From Planotetraspora phitsanulokensis (lineage in GTDB: Bacteria > Actinomycetota > Actinomycetes > Streptosporangiales > Streptosporangiaceae), in the NCBI RefSeq assembly GCF_016863295.1, contig NZ_BOOP01000004.1, positions 62,001 to 126,000 of the forward strand: 64,000 nucleotides of DNA, written 5' to 3'. The notes beneath the pieces are model-generated. The model was given only the letters and a program-made list of their open reading frames with translations. It was not told the origin of the DNA and ran no database searches. Made by a program: the position numbers and the translations under genes. Below are positions 8,168 through 16,137 of this stretch, piece by piece; position 1 is the first letter of the stretch, and each line of letters opens with the position of its first letter.

Positions 8168-9361
8168 TCACGCGGCGGGGACGCGTACGGTCTCCGCCCA
8201 CGCGGGCGGGTCGGGAGGCCCGGAGTGGTCCGCGCCGATCAGGACGCAGATCACCCGGCACGACGGCGCCTCGGCGGGCCAGGGCGTGAGGCCGTCCGTG
8301 AGGACGATCAGCACGCTCGGCCGGTCGGGCGCCGCGAGCGCGGCCGCGATGCCGGCGCGCATGTCGGTGCCTCCTCCGCCGGACAACGTGACCTGGGCGG
8401 CGTCGGTCACCCGGGACACGGCCTGCACGTCGGCGTCGCACGCGAGCACCGTGACCCGGTTGCCCCGGATGCCGACCTCGCGCAGCACTCCGGCGACCTC
8501 CGCCATCGCCGCGGCCAGGTCGTCCTGGCCCATCGACCCGGAGGTGTCGACCACGACGGCCACGCGCGGCAGCGGGCGGCGCAGGCTCGGCAGCACGACC
8601 CCGCGCAGGGCGGGTGTGCGGCGTGACGGCCGGCGGTAGGTGTAGTCGACCGCGCCTCCGGCCCAGGCCACCGCCTCCCTGACCGCCCCCGCCAGCATCC
8701 TGCGCCAGTTCACGACCGGTTCGAGGACCTGGTCCGCCCATCGCCGCCACCCGCCTGGCAGGTCGCCGCGACCGCGCAGGTGAGCCCGCATCGCCTGCGC
8801 GGTCGTACGGCGTAGCGCGCCGGCCTCCACCGGGCCGATCCCCCCGGCGGCACCCCGCAGGTCCCAGGGGGCGCTCCTCCCATGGGCGCCGGAGCCGCAG
8901 TCGTGCACGTTGGCCTGCGGCGGTATCCGGGGCAGGTACGCCTCGAACAGCAGGCCCGGCGGAAGACCGAAGAGGCCGGGCACCAGGCGGCCCTCGGGCA
9001 GCGCCACGCCGTCGGCGACCAGGTCGTCGTTGATCTCGCAGTCCTGGGCGACGTTGACGCGCAGGCGATCGCGGTGGGCTGCGGCGGGCAGCCGGTCGGC
9101 CCGGCCGTGGTGGTCGCGCAGGAGGTGTGCCACCTCGTGGATCCAGACACCGGCGAGCTCCTCCACCGGGGTCGCGTCGACGAAGCCCGGCGACACGTAG
9201 CAGCGCCACCTCCGGTCGACGGCCATCGTCGGCACGGCCGTGCTCGGCACGACCGACAACGCGTACAGGGCGGAGGCGAGGTAGGGGCGGTCGAGCGCCG
9301 CGCGGTAGCGGGCGGCGAGCAGCTTGACCCGGTCGAGCCCTGCGACGTCGAGGTCACCCAT
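8168..9361 (-). CDS. VWA domain protein with metallopeptidase-like N-terminal domain (DUF2201-type)
   Basis: A 397-residue protein and the last gene of a five-gene overlapping operon. The N-terminal half resembles putative metallopeptidase domains, with HEVAHLLRDH (HExxH, residues 75-79). The C-terminal half is a von Willebrand A domain with the MIDAS motif DTSGSM (about residue 270) and GGGTDM. VWA proteins next to MoxR ATPases are thought to form chaperone-like or metal-insertion complexes. It starts at ATG 9361, overlapping the MoxR gene by 8 bp. Its substrate is unknown. Confidence 0.85.
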   Translation of the reverse strand: MGDLDVAGLDRVKLLAARYRAALDRPYLASALYALSVVPSTAVPTMAVDRRWRCYVSPGFVDATPVEELAGVWIHEVAHLLRDHHGRADRLPAAAHRDRLRVNVAQDCEINDDLVADGVALPEGRLVPGLFGLPPGLLFEAYLPRIPPQANVHDCGSGAHGRSAPWDLRGAAGGIGPVEAGALRRTTAQAMRAHLRGRGDLPGGWRRWADQVLEPVVNWRRMLAGAVREAVAWAGGAVDYTYRRPSRRTPALRGVVLPSLRRPLPRVAVVVDTSGSMGQDDLAAAMAEVAGVLREVGIRGNRVTVLACDADVQAVSRVTDAAQVTLSGGGGTDMRAGIAAALAAPDRPSVLIVLTDGLTPWPAEAPSCRVICVLIGADHSGPPDPPAWAETVRVPAA

Positions 9362-10550
9362 CAGACGGCAACGCACCCGACAGCTGGAGCAGGTCGACGA
9401 ACGCGTCGATGCCGCCCGGCACGGGCCAGTCGGTGTCACGCAGCGCCGCCAGGTCGACGGCCGCGCGAGCGGCGACGTCGGGGACGCCCGCCTCGACGGC
9501 CTTGGCCAGCACCGCCCATCCCGCCTCCCACCGGGGCCGGGTGAGGTCCGCCTGCACGGCCGCGACGACCGCGGTGAGGAAGGCCAGTTGCCGGTCGCCG
9601 CGCTCGGGCAGGTCGAAGGCCCCGGGGTCGGCCAGCACCCGATCGGGGTCGGGCAGGTCGAGGTGCTCGAGGTAGGACAACAACTCGATGCCGGCGCCTT
9701 CGCCGACGGCCCCGACCAGAGCGGCCGCCAGCGCCTCCCTCCCCGCCCGCGACGCGTGCCCGACCGCGAGCAGCCGCAGGGCCATCTCCCACGTGCGCGG
9801 CGACGGCCAGGCCCCGCCCCTGCCTTCCGCGTCGTCGGGCATCAGGTGCACCAGGCCGGGGCGCGCGGTGAGGAAGCCGGAGATGGCGCCGCGCGCACGG
9901 GCGACAGCGCCGTTGACCCTCGCCGGTTCGACGACGGGGATCGGCACATGCGGCCAGACGCCCGCCATTCCGCGCGCGACCGTACGCGGGTCGTGGGTCC
10001 ATCGCAGGTGGATGAAGCGGTTGGCCAGCGGCGGGCTGAGATGCCAGCCGTCGGCGGCGCTCGACGGCGGATTGGCCGCCGCGACGATCCGCACCTGCTC
10101 GGGCAGGACGAGGCTCCCCACTCGCCGTTCCAGGACGACACGCAGCAGGGCCGCCTGCACGGCCGGAGGGGCGGAGGACAACTCGTCGAAGAAGACCAGG
10201 CCCCGCCCGGCCCGCACCAGCCGCACGGCCCAGTCGGGCGGCGCCATCGGCACACCGGTCGTGGCCGGGTCGTCGCCGACGATGGGCAGCCCGGCGAAGT
10301 CCGACGGCTCGTGCACGCTGGCGATGACCGTCTCCAGCGGGACGCCGAGCCCGGAGGCAAGCCGTTCCAGGCCCGCCGACTTCCCGATGCCGGGTTCGCC
10401 CCACAGCAGCACGGGCTGGTTGGCCGACACGGCCAGGGCCAGCGCCTCGAGCTGTGGATTCTCGCCCCGCTCCGTCCGGGACGACCGGGCGCGGCGGTTG
10501 AGCTCGTCGGCCCCCGCGAGCAGGTCCGGCGATGCGCCTGCGATGTCCAT
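9354..10550 (-). CDS. MoxR-type AAA+ ATPase
   Basis: A 398-residue AAA+ ATPase. Walker A GEPGIGKS spans residues 51-58 and Walker B LVFFDE ends near residue 123. AANPPSS (sensor 1) and an Arg-containing ANRFIHL segment follow. MoxR ATPases remodel partner proteins together with VWA proteins. This one lies directly upstream of its VWA partner and is joined by TGATG to the ankyrin gene before it. The start at 10550 is fixed by that coupling; longer upstream readings in this frame are shadows of the ankyrin gene. Confidence 0.85.
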   Translation of the reverse strand: MDIAGASPDLLAGADELNRRARSSRTERGENPQLEALALAVSANQPVLLWGEPGIGKSAGLERLASGLGVPLETVIASVHEPSDFAGLPIVGDDPATTGVPMAPPDWAVRLVRAGRGLVFFDELSSAPPAVQAALLRVVLERRVGSLVLPEQVRIVAAANPPSSAADGWHLSPPLANRFIHLRWTHDPRTVARGMAGVWPHVPIPVVEPARVNGAVARARGAISGFLTARPGLVHLMPDDAEGRGGAWPSPRTWEMALRLLAVGHASRAGREALAAALVGAVGEGAGIELLSYLEHLDLPDPDRVLADPGAFDLPERGDRQLAFLTAVVAAVQADLTRPRWEAGWAVLAKAVEAGVPDVAARAAVDLAALRDTDWPVPGGIDAFVDLLQLSGALPSDG

Positions 10551-12265
10551 CAGCCCTCGTCGTCCTTCACCAGATGCGGGTTGCCAATGCCGGGATGCTC
10601 GCGGGCGACCTGGTCGCGCAGGAAGCGCAGGTCGCCTCGTCGCGTCCGCCGGATCACGTCGCCCAGGGACCAGCCTGACCCGTCGACCACGTCGGTGCGG
10701 GCGCCCGCGGCGAGCAGCGCGCGCACAAGAGCTTCCGGCCCGTGTCCGTAGACGGCCGCCATCAGCGGGGTCCGCCCCTGATCGTCGCGGGCCTCCAGGT
10801 CGACTCCCGCCTCCAGCAGGTGCGGCAGCAGTCGCACGTGGTCGAGCGAGGCCAGTCCGTGCAGCAGCGTGCGCAGCCCGCCGTCGCGCACGTGCGGGTC
10901 CACCCCGGCGTCCAGCAGGCGCAGCACCCCCGGGGTGTCGCCGTACTGGACCCGCCTGAACAGGTCGCGTCGCTGGCGGCGCAGTTCCTTCGGCAGGCGT
11001 CCCCGCCCCGACGTCCACGCGTCCCCGGCGGCGAAACAGCCCGCGACCGCGCCGCCGAAGGCCCGCATCGCCCGTTCCCGCCGCCGCTCCTCGACGCTGT
11101 GGGGCATGCGAAGCACTCCCCCGCCCGACGACAGCAGGTGCCATTCGCCCCGGCACCGGACGCGCACGGGGGCGGGAGGCTCGGGATCGGGCGGTCCGGC
11201 CGGGCCCTCGCCGGGTGCCAGGTCGGGAAAGAGCGCCGTTCTGACCAGAGGGTGGAGGCGGTCGGCGGTGATGCGGCCGCGCCGCATCAGGTCGAGGTCG
11301 GGCAGACGGCGCCAGCACAGGTCGGGGAGCCGGACGATCCCACCTGCCTGGGCGGTGCTGACGCGCAGAGCTCCCTCATCGGGGGCACGGTCCAGCGCCA
11401 CCCTCGAGCCGTAACCGTAGACGATCTCGAAATGCCGCTCGCCTGTCTCGTCGGCCAATCGGGCCGTCTCCCGCTCGATCCCGGCCAGGTTGAGCGGCAG
11501 CGTCTCCAGCCGTCGCGTCAGGCCGCCCCACCCCCAGCCGCGCACGACCGGTTCTCGCAGGTCGAGGTGGATGCCGACGGCCGCCAAGGCCGCCTCGACC
11601 TCGCCGCGCTCGTGCAGCAGTGAGACCCATTCGGTGTGCGCGACGGGGTCGTCACGACCGGGGTCGGCCGTGGGCAGTTCATCCTCGGCGAGCGGTCGTC
11701 CGTCCCTGGTGAAGAACGGGATCCTCTCACCTCCACCGGCGCGCAGGCGCAGTTCTCCGGCGCGCCGCACGTCCCATAGATGGCGCGACGTCAGCCAGGC
11801 GCGCCCGTCCCGCCACCGGGCGGCGTCTTCCTTCGCATCGGCCGGCCCGAGGTGCAGGGTGAGCCGCTGCGTTCCCTCGACCACCGGGGGCGTCGTGACG
11901 AACAGGGAGGGACCCCAGCCGAGGGACCTCGCCCGGTACTCCGCCAGGACCACGATCCGGCCGACGGCGAGCGTCCCGTTCCACGGAGTCGTCCGGGGCA
12001 GATGCCAGCGGAGCAGGTCGGGCGCGAAATGCGTGAGGTCGTCTTCGACCTCGGCCGCCACGGACCCGCCGTATCGCTTCGCGACGGCGGCGGGATCGAA
12101 GGCGACGTCGACGCCGGCCGCCGAGCAGGCGCCCCGCCAGTCCCCGGCCAGGCGGCGCTCAGTCGCCTGCTCGATCATCCAGCGCGGCACCGCGTAACGC
12201 CGGACCCGCTGCCAGGCGGCCGCCTCCTCGTCGCCGAACGACGTCGTGGCTCGTGTGCCGGTCAT
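10550..12265 (-). CDS. Ankyrin-repeat protein of the MoxR-VWA operon
   Basis: A 571-residue protein. The first 400 residues form a unique region with no fold I recognise, rich in Trp/Arg. The last 130 or so contain three or four ankyrin repeats (for example TLLHGLASLDHVRLLPHLLEAG and GRTPLMAAVYGHG). Ankyrin repeats mediate protein contacts, so it may deliver clients to, or sense for, the MoxR-VWA machine. It overlaps the LRR gene by ATGA and the MoxR gene by TGATG, so the five genes probably form one transcript. Confidence 0.8.
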   Translation of the reverse strand: MTGTRATTSFGDEEAAAWQRVRRYAVPRWMIEQATERRLAGDWRGACSAAGVDVAFDPAAVAKRYGGSVAAEVEDDLTHFAPDLLRWHLPRTTPWNGTLAVGRIVVLAEYRARSLGWGPSLFVTTPPVVEGTQRLTLHLGPADAKEDAARWRDGRAWLTSRHLWDVRRAGELRLRAGGGERIPFFTRDGRPLAEDELPTADPGRDDPVAHTEWVSLLHERGEVEAALAAVGIHLDLREPVVRGWGWGGLTRRLETLPLNLAGIERETARLADETGERHFEIVYGYGSRVALDRAPDEGALRVSTAQAGGIVRLPDLCWRRLPDLDLMRRGRITADRLHPLVRTALFPDLAPGEGPAGPPDPEPPAPVRVRCRGEWHLLSSGGGVLRMPHSVEERRRERAMRAFGGAVAGCFAAGDAWTSGRGRLPKELRRQRRDLFRRVQYGDTPGVLRLLDAGVDPHVRDGGLRTLLHGLASLDHVRLLPHLLEAGVDLEARDDQGRTPLMAAVYGHGPEALVRALLAAGARTDVVDGSGWSLGDVIRRTRRGDLRFLRDQVAREHPGIGNPHLVKDDEG

Positions 12266-13395
12266 CGGTAAACGCTTGCGATGGCGGCCACGTCGGGATG
12301 GCCCGGTGCGGCCGGGCGGAGCAGCGGCGCGATGGAGCGCTTCACCTTTCGCGGCACGCCGGGACCCAGCCCGAGGTATTCCAGTCGCGTGCCCGCCCCG
12401 ATGCCCGACAGCAGCGTCTTGGCGCCCCGGCCGGTGACTCCCGTGTGCCGCAACTCCAGGCGCCGCAGGGGGCTGCCGACGAGTGCCTCGGCCAGCGCGT
12501 ACGCCCCGGCGTCGCCGGTGGCGTTGGCGGGCGCGCCCAGGCTGCGCTCCGACGGCGGCCTGCCGAGGTCGAGCGTCTCGATGCCGCCGAGGGCCTCGGC
12601 CAGCGCACGTGCTCCGGCCGGGCCGATCCCGTTGCCGCCCAGGCCGAGCCGTACGGGCCGGGCGGGGTCGGCGGCGCCGGCGAGGACCGCGGCGCCCTCG
12701 TCGCCGAGGTGGTTGGCCGGCAGGTAGAGCTCGCGCACGCCCGCGTCACGGATGAGCGCGGCCAGCAGGGGCGCCGCCCCGGCGTCGAGGCCGTTGCCCC
12801 CGAGGTAGAGCCGTTCGATCGGCCGGGGCCTGGCCGTCAGCGCGTCGAGCAGCGCGCCGAGCCCCTTGATGGTGAGACCGGTGTTGACCAGATCGAGCGT
12901 GCGCAGGGAGGTGTTGCGGCGCACCATGGCGGCCAGCGCCCGGGCTCCCGCGTCGCCGATCGGGTTGCGCTTGAGCCACAACGCGCGCACGGTGTCGTCG
13001 GCGGCCAGCCGGTCGGCAAGCGCGGCGGCTCCGTCGGCGTCGATGCGGTTGCAGCCCAGGTACAGCGTGCGCAGGCCGTGCCCGGGGCCGAGCGCGCCGG
13101 CGATCATCCGGGCGCCTTCCGAGCCGATGGCGTTGGTGCCGAGCAGCAGGTGGACCGCGTGCGGCGAGACGGTCACCACGGGCAGCAGCCGGGTGGCGCC
13201 GGCCAGGCCGAGCCCCTGTTTGCACAGGTCGACCCGCCCGTCCTGCCGTACGGTTCCCACTGGGAACGTCTCGTCGGCCTCGACCGGGTCGGCGGCGGCG
13301 AGCCTGGCCAGGAGCGGGCCGAGCGCCTCGGGATCGGCAAGCGGTACGTCCGGATGCTCGATCGCGGGGCAGCGCACGGGGGTCGGCTGGGTCAT
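12262..13395 (-). CDS. Leucine-rich-repeat protein (ribonuclease-inhibitor type)
   Basis: A solenoid of about 377 residues with roughly nine repeats of about 28 residues (LRTLYLGCNRIDADGAAALADRL, VRALWLKRNPIGDAGARALA and relatives). This is the RI-like LRR pattern, usually a protein-interaction scaffold. I chose ATG 13395, which overlaps the upstream stop as TGATG, matching the coupling seen elsewhere in this operon. GTG codons at 13398 and 13401 are alternatives. It has no signal peptide and is probably cytoplasmic. Confidence 0.8.
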   Translation of the reverse strand: MTQPTPVRCPAIEHPDVPLADPEALGPLLARLAAADPVEADETFPVGTVRQDGRVDLCKQGLGLAGATRLLPVVTVSPHAVHLLLGTNAIGSEGARMIAGALGPGHGLRTLYLGCNRIDADGAAALADRLAADDTVRALWLKRNPIGDAGARALAAMVRRNTSLRTLDLVNTGLTIKGLGALLDALTARPRPIERLYLGGNGLDAGAAPLLAALIRDAGVRELYLPANHLGDEGAAVLAGAADPARPVRLGLGGNGIGPAGARALAEALGGIETLDLGRPPSERSLGAPANATGDAGAYALAEALVGSPLRRLELRHTGVTGRGAKTLLSGIGAGTRLEYLGLGPGVPRKVKRSIAPLLRPAAPGHPDVAAIASVYR

Positions 13396-14810
13396 CACCA
13401 CTCCACCGGTCGGAAGTCCTTCAGAAACAGTCCGGACATCCGCTCACCGCCGACGCCCCGCACGATCGGGTCGTAGACGCGCGCGGCGCCGTCGATGACG
13501 TCGAGCGGCGGCCGGAAACCCGACTGCCGCTGCGCCGTCTTGTTCGGATGGGGCCGCTCGTCGGTCACCCAGCCGGTGTCCACGCTGTTCATGTGGATCC
13601 CGGAGACCGCGTAGTCGGCGGCCGCCGTGCGGGTCAGCATGTTCAGCGACGCCTTCGCCATGTTCGTGTGCGGATGCCTGACGGTCTTGTTCACCCGCGA
13701 GAAGCTGCCCTCCATGGCCGAGACCTGGACCACGTACCGGTCGGGGTACGGCGAGGCCTCCATCAGCCCGCGCAGCCGCGAGGTGAGCAGGAACGGCCCG
13801 AAGGCGTTCACGAACTGCACCTCCAGCCACTCGGCGGGGTCGACCTCGTGCAGGCGCAGGCTCCAACTGTTGCGCTCGCGCAGGTCGAGAGGTTGCCCGG
13901 TCTCGTCCGTACGGCCGGCGGGGAAGAGCGAGCCCGCCGGTTCGTCCGCCGCCGTCAGAGTCTCGGGGAGCGCGATCATCCCGGGGAACGCGAGCGCCGG
14001 GCGCGGCGCGGGTCCCGTGATGGAGATGCGGGCCGCGGGCCCCGTCAGCGGCGCGCCCTCGGCTGCGCGCACCTCGTGGTGGTAGGCCGGCGGCCGTCTG
14101 ATCGTCTGTGCCGCGTTGTTGACCAGGATGTCGAGGTGCGCGAATCGCTCGTGCACCGTGTCGAGCAGCCCGGCCACGCCCGCCACGTCGAGCAGGTCGA
14201 CGCCATGCACGTGCAGCCGGTCGAGCCAGAGAGCGGAGTCGCGCACCGCGGCGAAACGCCGGGCGGCGTCGCGGGGGAACCGGGTGGTGACCAGCACCTC
14301 GGCTCCGTCGCGCAACATCTTCAGCGCGACGTGAAAGCCGATTTTGATGCGGCCTCCGGTCACGAGGGCCGTCCTGCCGCCCAGGTCGCATCGGGCGTCG
14401 CGGCGGAGCAGGCTCTCCCGCGCGCAGTCGGGGCACATCAGGTGGTACACGGAGTGGACCTGGCCGTACGGGGTCTTGCACACATAACACCGGCGGGTGC
14501 CGACCAGCGGCCGCAGGCTCGCCGGGGGCCGCTCAGGAGACTCGGGCTCGGGGGTGGGGTCCTGGTGTGCGAAGCGCTCGGACGCGGCCACGGCCTCCAG
14601 ATCGCGCCGCCGGCGCTCGGCGTACCTGGCCGCCTTCCGCGCCTTCTTTCCCGCGTGGTACAGACGCGCGGCGGCCTCGCGGACGGGCGCCCACCGCGGG
14701 TCGCCGGGGTCGGCCGCACGCGCGTGCTCGAGCACCCGCAGGCAGGCTTCGACGTCCGGTTCGGCCAGGGTGTCCGCGACCCCGGCCGCATCCGGGGGGA
14801 ACGACGCCAT
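13395..14810 (-). CDS. SDR-like protein with N-terminal helical and zinc-ribbon extension
   Basis: A 471-residue protein and the first gene of the operon. Residues 1-95 are helical and Arg-rich. A ribbon CYVCKTPYG...CPDC follows near residues 110-135. A Rossmann SDR domain then begins at LGGRTALVTGGRIKIGF. NNAAQ and VSAMEGSFS are present. The expected catalytic Tyr of YxxxK appears as Thr in HTNMAKASLN, so the enzyme may be inactive or use another acid. It is about 200 residues longer than a typical SDR. AGGAG lies before ATG 14810. It is probably a regulatory or recruiting partner of the MoxR-VWA system. Confidence 0.75.
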   Translation of the reverse strand: MASFPPDAAGVADTLAEPDVEACLRVLEHARAADPGDPRWAPVREAAARLYHAGKKARKAARYAERRRRDLEAVAASERFAHQDPTPEPESPERPPASLRPLVGTRRCYVCKTPYGQVHSVYHLMCPDCARESLLRRDARCDLGGRTALVTGGRIKIGFHVALKMLRDGAEVLVTTRFPRDAARRFAAVRDSALWLDRLHVHGVDLLDVAGVAGLLDTVHERFAHLDILVNNAAQTIRRPPAYHHEVRAAEGAPLTGPAARISITGPAPRPALAFPGMIALPETLTAADEPAGSLFPAGRTDETGQPLDLRERNSWSLRLHEVDPAEWLEVQFVNAFGPFLLTSRLRGLMEASPYPDRYVVQVSAMEGSFSRVNKTVRHPHTNMAKASLNMLTRTAAADYAVSGIHMNSVDTGWVTDERPHPNKTAQRQSGFRPPLDVIDGAARVYDPIVRGVGGERMSGLFLKDFRPVEW

Positions 14811-14833
14811 CGGCTCTCCTCACGAACGGGCGG

Positions 14834-14906
14834 CGAGGCCGGCCGGATTCGAACCGGCGTCCTCCCCTTTGAGAAAGGGGCGCGACGACCCCTGCGCTAC
14901 GGCCCC
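14834..14906 (-). tRNA. tRNA-like gene, apparent anticodon CTC (Glu-type), atypical
   Basis: Read on the minus strand, the 7-bp acceptor arm GGGGCCG/CGGCCTC has one G-T pair. Then come TA, a D-arm beginning GCGC, an anticodon stem CCCCT/AGGGG with loop TTCTCAA, a 5-nt variable region and a perfect T-arm GCCGG-TTCGAAT-CCGGC. Length is 73 nt without encoded CCA. Nucleotide 26 appears to be missing. Three extra bases on each side (GGC/GCC) could extend the acceptor stem to 10 bp. It could be a genuine but unusual tRNA or a tRNA-derived element. Confidence 0.5.
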
Positions 14907-14951
14907 GCCGGGCGGAAGCTTAGCGATCTGCCATGCCTTGGGAGAAAACGG

Positions 14952-15024
14952 CGAAGCCGGCCGGATTCGAACCGGCGTCCTCCCGATGAGCAGTCGGGCA
15001 CGACGACCTCTGCGCTACGGCTTC
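14952..15024 (-). tRNA. tRNA-like gene, apparent anticodon GCT (Ser-type), atypical
   Basis: A tandem partner of 14834-14906 with nearly the same D-arm and the identical T-arm. The acceptor arm is different but perfectly paired (GAAGCCG/CGGCTTC), as is the anticodon stem (CCCGA/TCGGG). Compensating changes on both sides of the stems argue for a folded RNA. The loop CTGCTCA reads anticodon GCT but has C at position 37, and a serine tRNA should have a long variable arm, which is absent. Identity is therefore uncertain. CGTTTTC follows the 3' end. Confidence 0.45.
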
Positions 15025-15065
15025 GCCTGCGCACACCCTAGCGATCTTTCATGACATAGCGCACT

Positions 15066-15112
15066 CTGCACAGAACTGCGCATTAGTGCTATGAAAGAAG
15101 CAGAAATGAACC
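15066..15112 (+). promoter_or_regulatory. 47-bp promoter/operator element, copy 2
   Basis: Ungapped partner of 5679-5725 (38 of 47 identical). A second CTTTCAT at 15047-15053 faces the CTATGAAAG here, giving a loose dyad across about 50 bp. It lies 21 nt upstream of the leader ORF and about 50 nt before pfkB. It predicts control of the kinase-aldolase operon by the DeoR regulator at 4777. Confidence 0.7.
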
Positions 15113-15132
15113 GTCCCCTTCGGAGGCGAGCC

Positions 15133-15165
15133 GTGCCCCCACGCCCCCGGCCGTCCGCGCCGTGA
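15133..15165 (+). CDS. Ten-codon leader ORF overlapping pfkB start
   Basis: GTG 15133 follows GGAGG with a 6-nt gap, the best ribosome site in this region. It opens a Pro/Arg-rich 10-codon frame that ends at TGA 15163-15165, overlapping the pfkB start as GTGA. pfkB itself has no good ribosome site, so translation may depend on this leader by coupling. The proline-rich content could also pause ribosomes. The role is inferred from layout only. Confidence 0.4.
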   Translation: MPPRPRPSAP

Positions 15166-16106
15166 TCCTCACCGTCACCCTCAACCTGGCCCTCGACGTG
15201 ACCTACGTGGTCGGCGATGTCGACTGGAACGGCATGAACCGCGTCAGCTCGGTCCATCGCCGAGCAGGCGGCAAAGGCGTCAACGTCGCCCGCGTGCTCA
15301 CCTCCCTCGGCCACGAGGTCGTCGCCACGGGCCTCGCCGGAGGCCGTACCGGCGAGGACGTCCTGGCCGACCTCGCCCTCGCGGGCGTCGCCGCCGACTT
15401 CACCCCCATCGCCGCCGAGTCACGCAGCACCCTCGTGGTCTCCGAAGCCGGCCCATCCGCATCCCGGCGGAACGCCTTGTTCAACGAGCCCGGCCCGGTG
15501 GTGACCGAGGACGACCTCATGCGCTTCACCCGGCACTTCGCCGGTCTCGTCCGCGGGGCGGACGCCGTCGTGATCTCAGGGAGCCTGCCGCCCGGCGCTC
15601 CCCCGGACTTCTACGCCGGGCTCGCCGCCATGGCCGCCGAACGAGGCGTGCCCGTCATCGTGGACGCCGACGGCACGCCTCTGCGCCATGCCCTGAGCGG
15701 CCGCCCAGCGATCGTCAAGCCCAACGCGGAGGAACTCGCCCGCGCCGCCGTCCTCCCCCGGACGGCGACGCCGCCCCGGTCGGCCGACGCGGCGGAGGCG
15801 TTGCGGAGAGCCGGCGCGGAGTCCGTCGTGGTCTCGCTCGGAGCACACGGCGCCCTCGCGGTCACACCCGGCGGATCCTGGCGGGCCCACATGCCGCGCG
15901 AGGTCGCCGGGAACCCCACCGGTGCGGGAGACGCCCTCGTGGCGGGGCTCGCCCTCGGCCTGGTGGAGGCCACCCCCTGGCCGGACCGGCTGCGCCGCGC
16001 CACCGCACTGGGGGCCGCCGCGGTCGCCGCCCCTCTGGCCGGCGACGTCGACCCCGACGTCTACCTGGCCCTCCACCCCGAGATCGGCATCGAGCCCGTC
16101 TCCTGA
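15162..16106 (+). CDS. 1-phosphofructokinase-family hexose kinase (tagatose-6-phosphate kinase candidate)
   Basis: A 314-residue PfkB-family kinase of the FruK/LacC type. The N-terminus MILTVTLNLALDVTY fits family starts exactly, GGKGVNVARVL is the sugar-binding motif near residue 38, and NPTGAGDALVAG near residue 250 holds the catalytic Asp. Family members phosphorylate fructose-1-P or tagatose-6-P. Co-regulation with an AgaS-like protein and the adjacent aldolase favour tagatose-6-P to tagatose-1,6-bisphosphate. The position equivalent to Pro in TLNPALD is Leu here. The next gene follows after 31 nt. Confidence 0.8.
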   Translation: MILTVTLNLALDVTYVVGDVDWNGMNRVSSVHRRAGGKGVNVARVLTSLGHEVVATGLAGGRTGEDVLADLALAGVAADFTPIAAESRSTLVVSEAGPSASRRNALFNEPGPVVTEDDLMRFTRHFAGLVRGADAVVISGSLPPGAPPDFYAGLAAMAAERGVPVIVDADGTPLRHALSGRPAIVKPNAEELARAAVLPRTATPPRSADAAEALRRAGAESVVVSLGAHGALAVTPGGSWRAHMPREVAGNPTGAGDALVAGLALGLVEATPWPDRLRRATALGAAAVAAPLAGDVDPDVYLALHPEIGIEPVS

Positions 16107-16137
16107 CCCCCCGACCACCAGAAAACGGAGTCCTCCC

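Noticed and set aside
8161-8170. Palindrome TGACCGGTCA
   Set aside because: It is formed by two convergent stop codons and is too short to claim as a site.
14820-15054. Protein-coding reading of the tRNA-like region (RPDSNRRPP-type translations)
   Set aside because: Such translations are a known artefact of tRNA T-arms read as protein.
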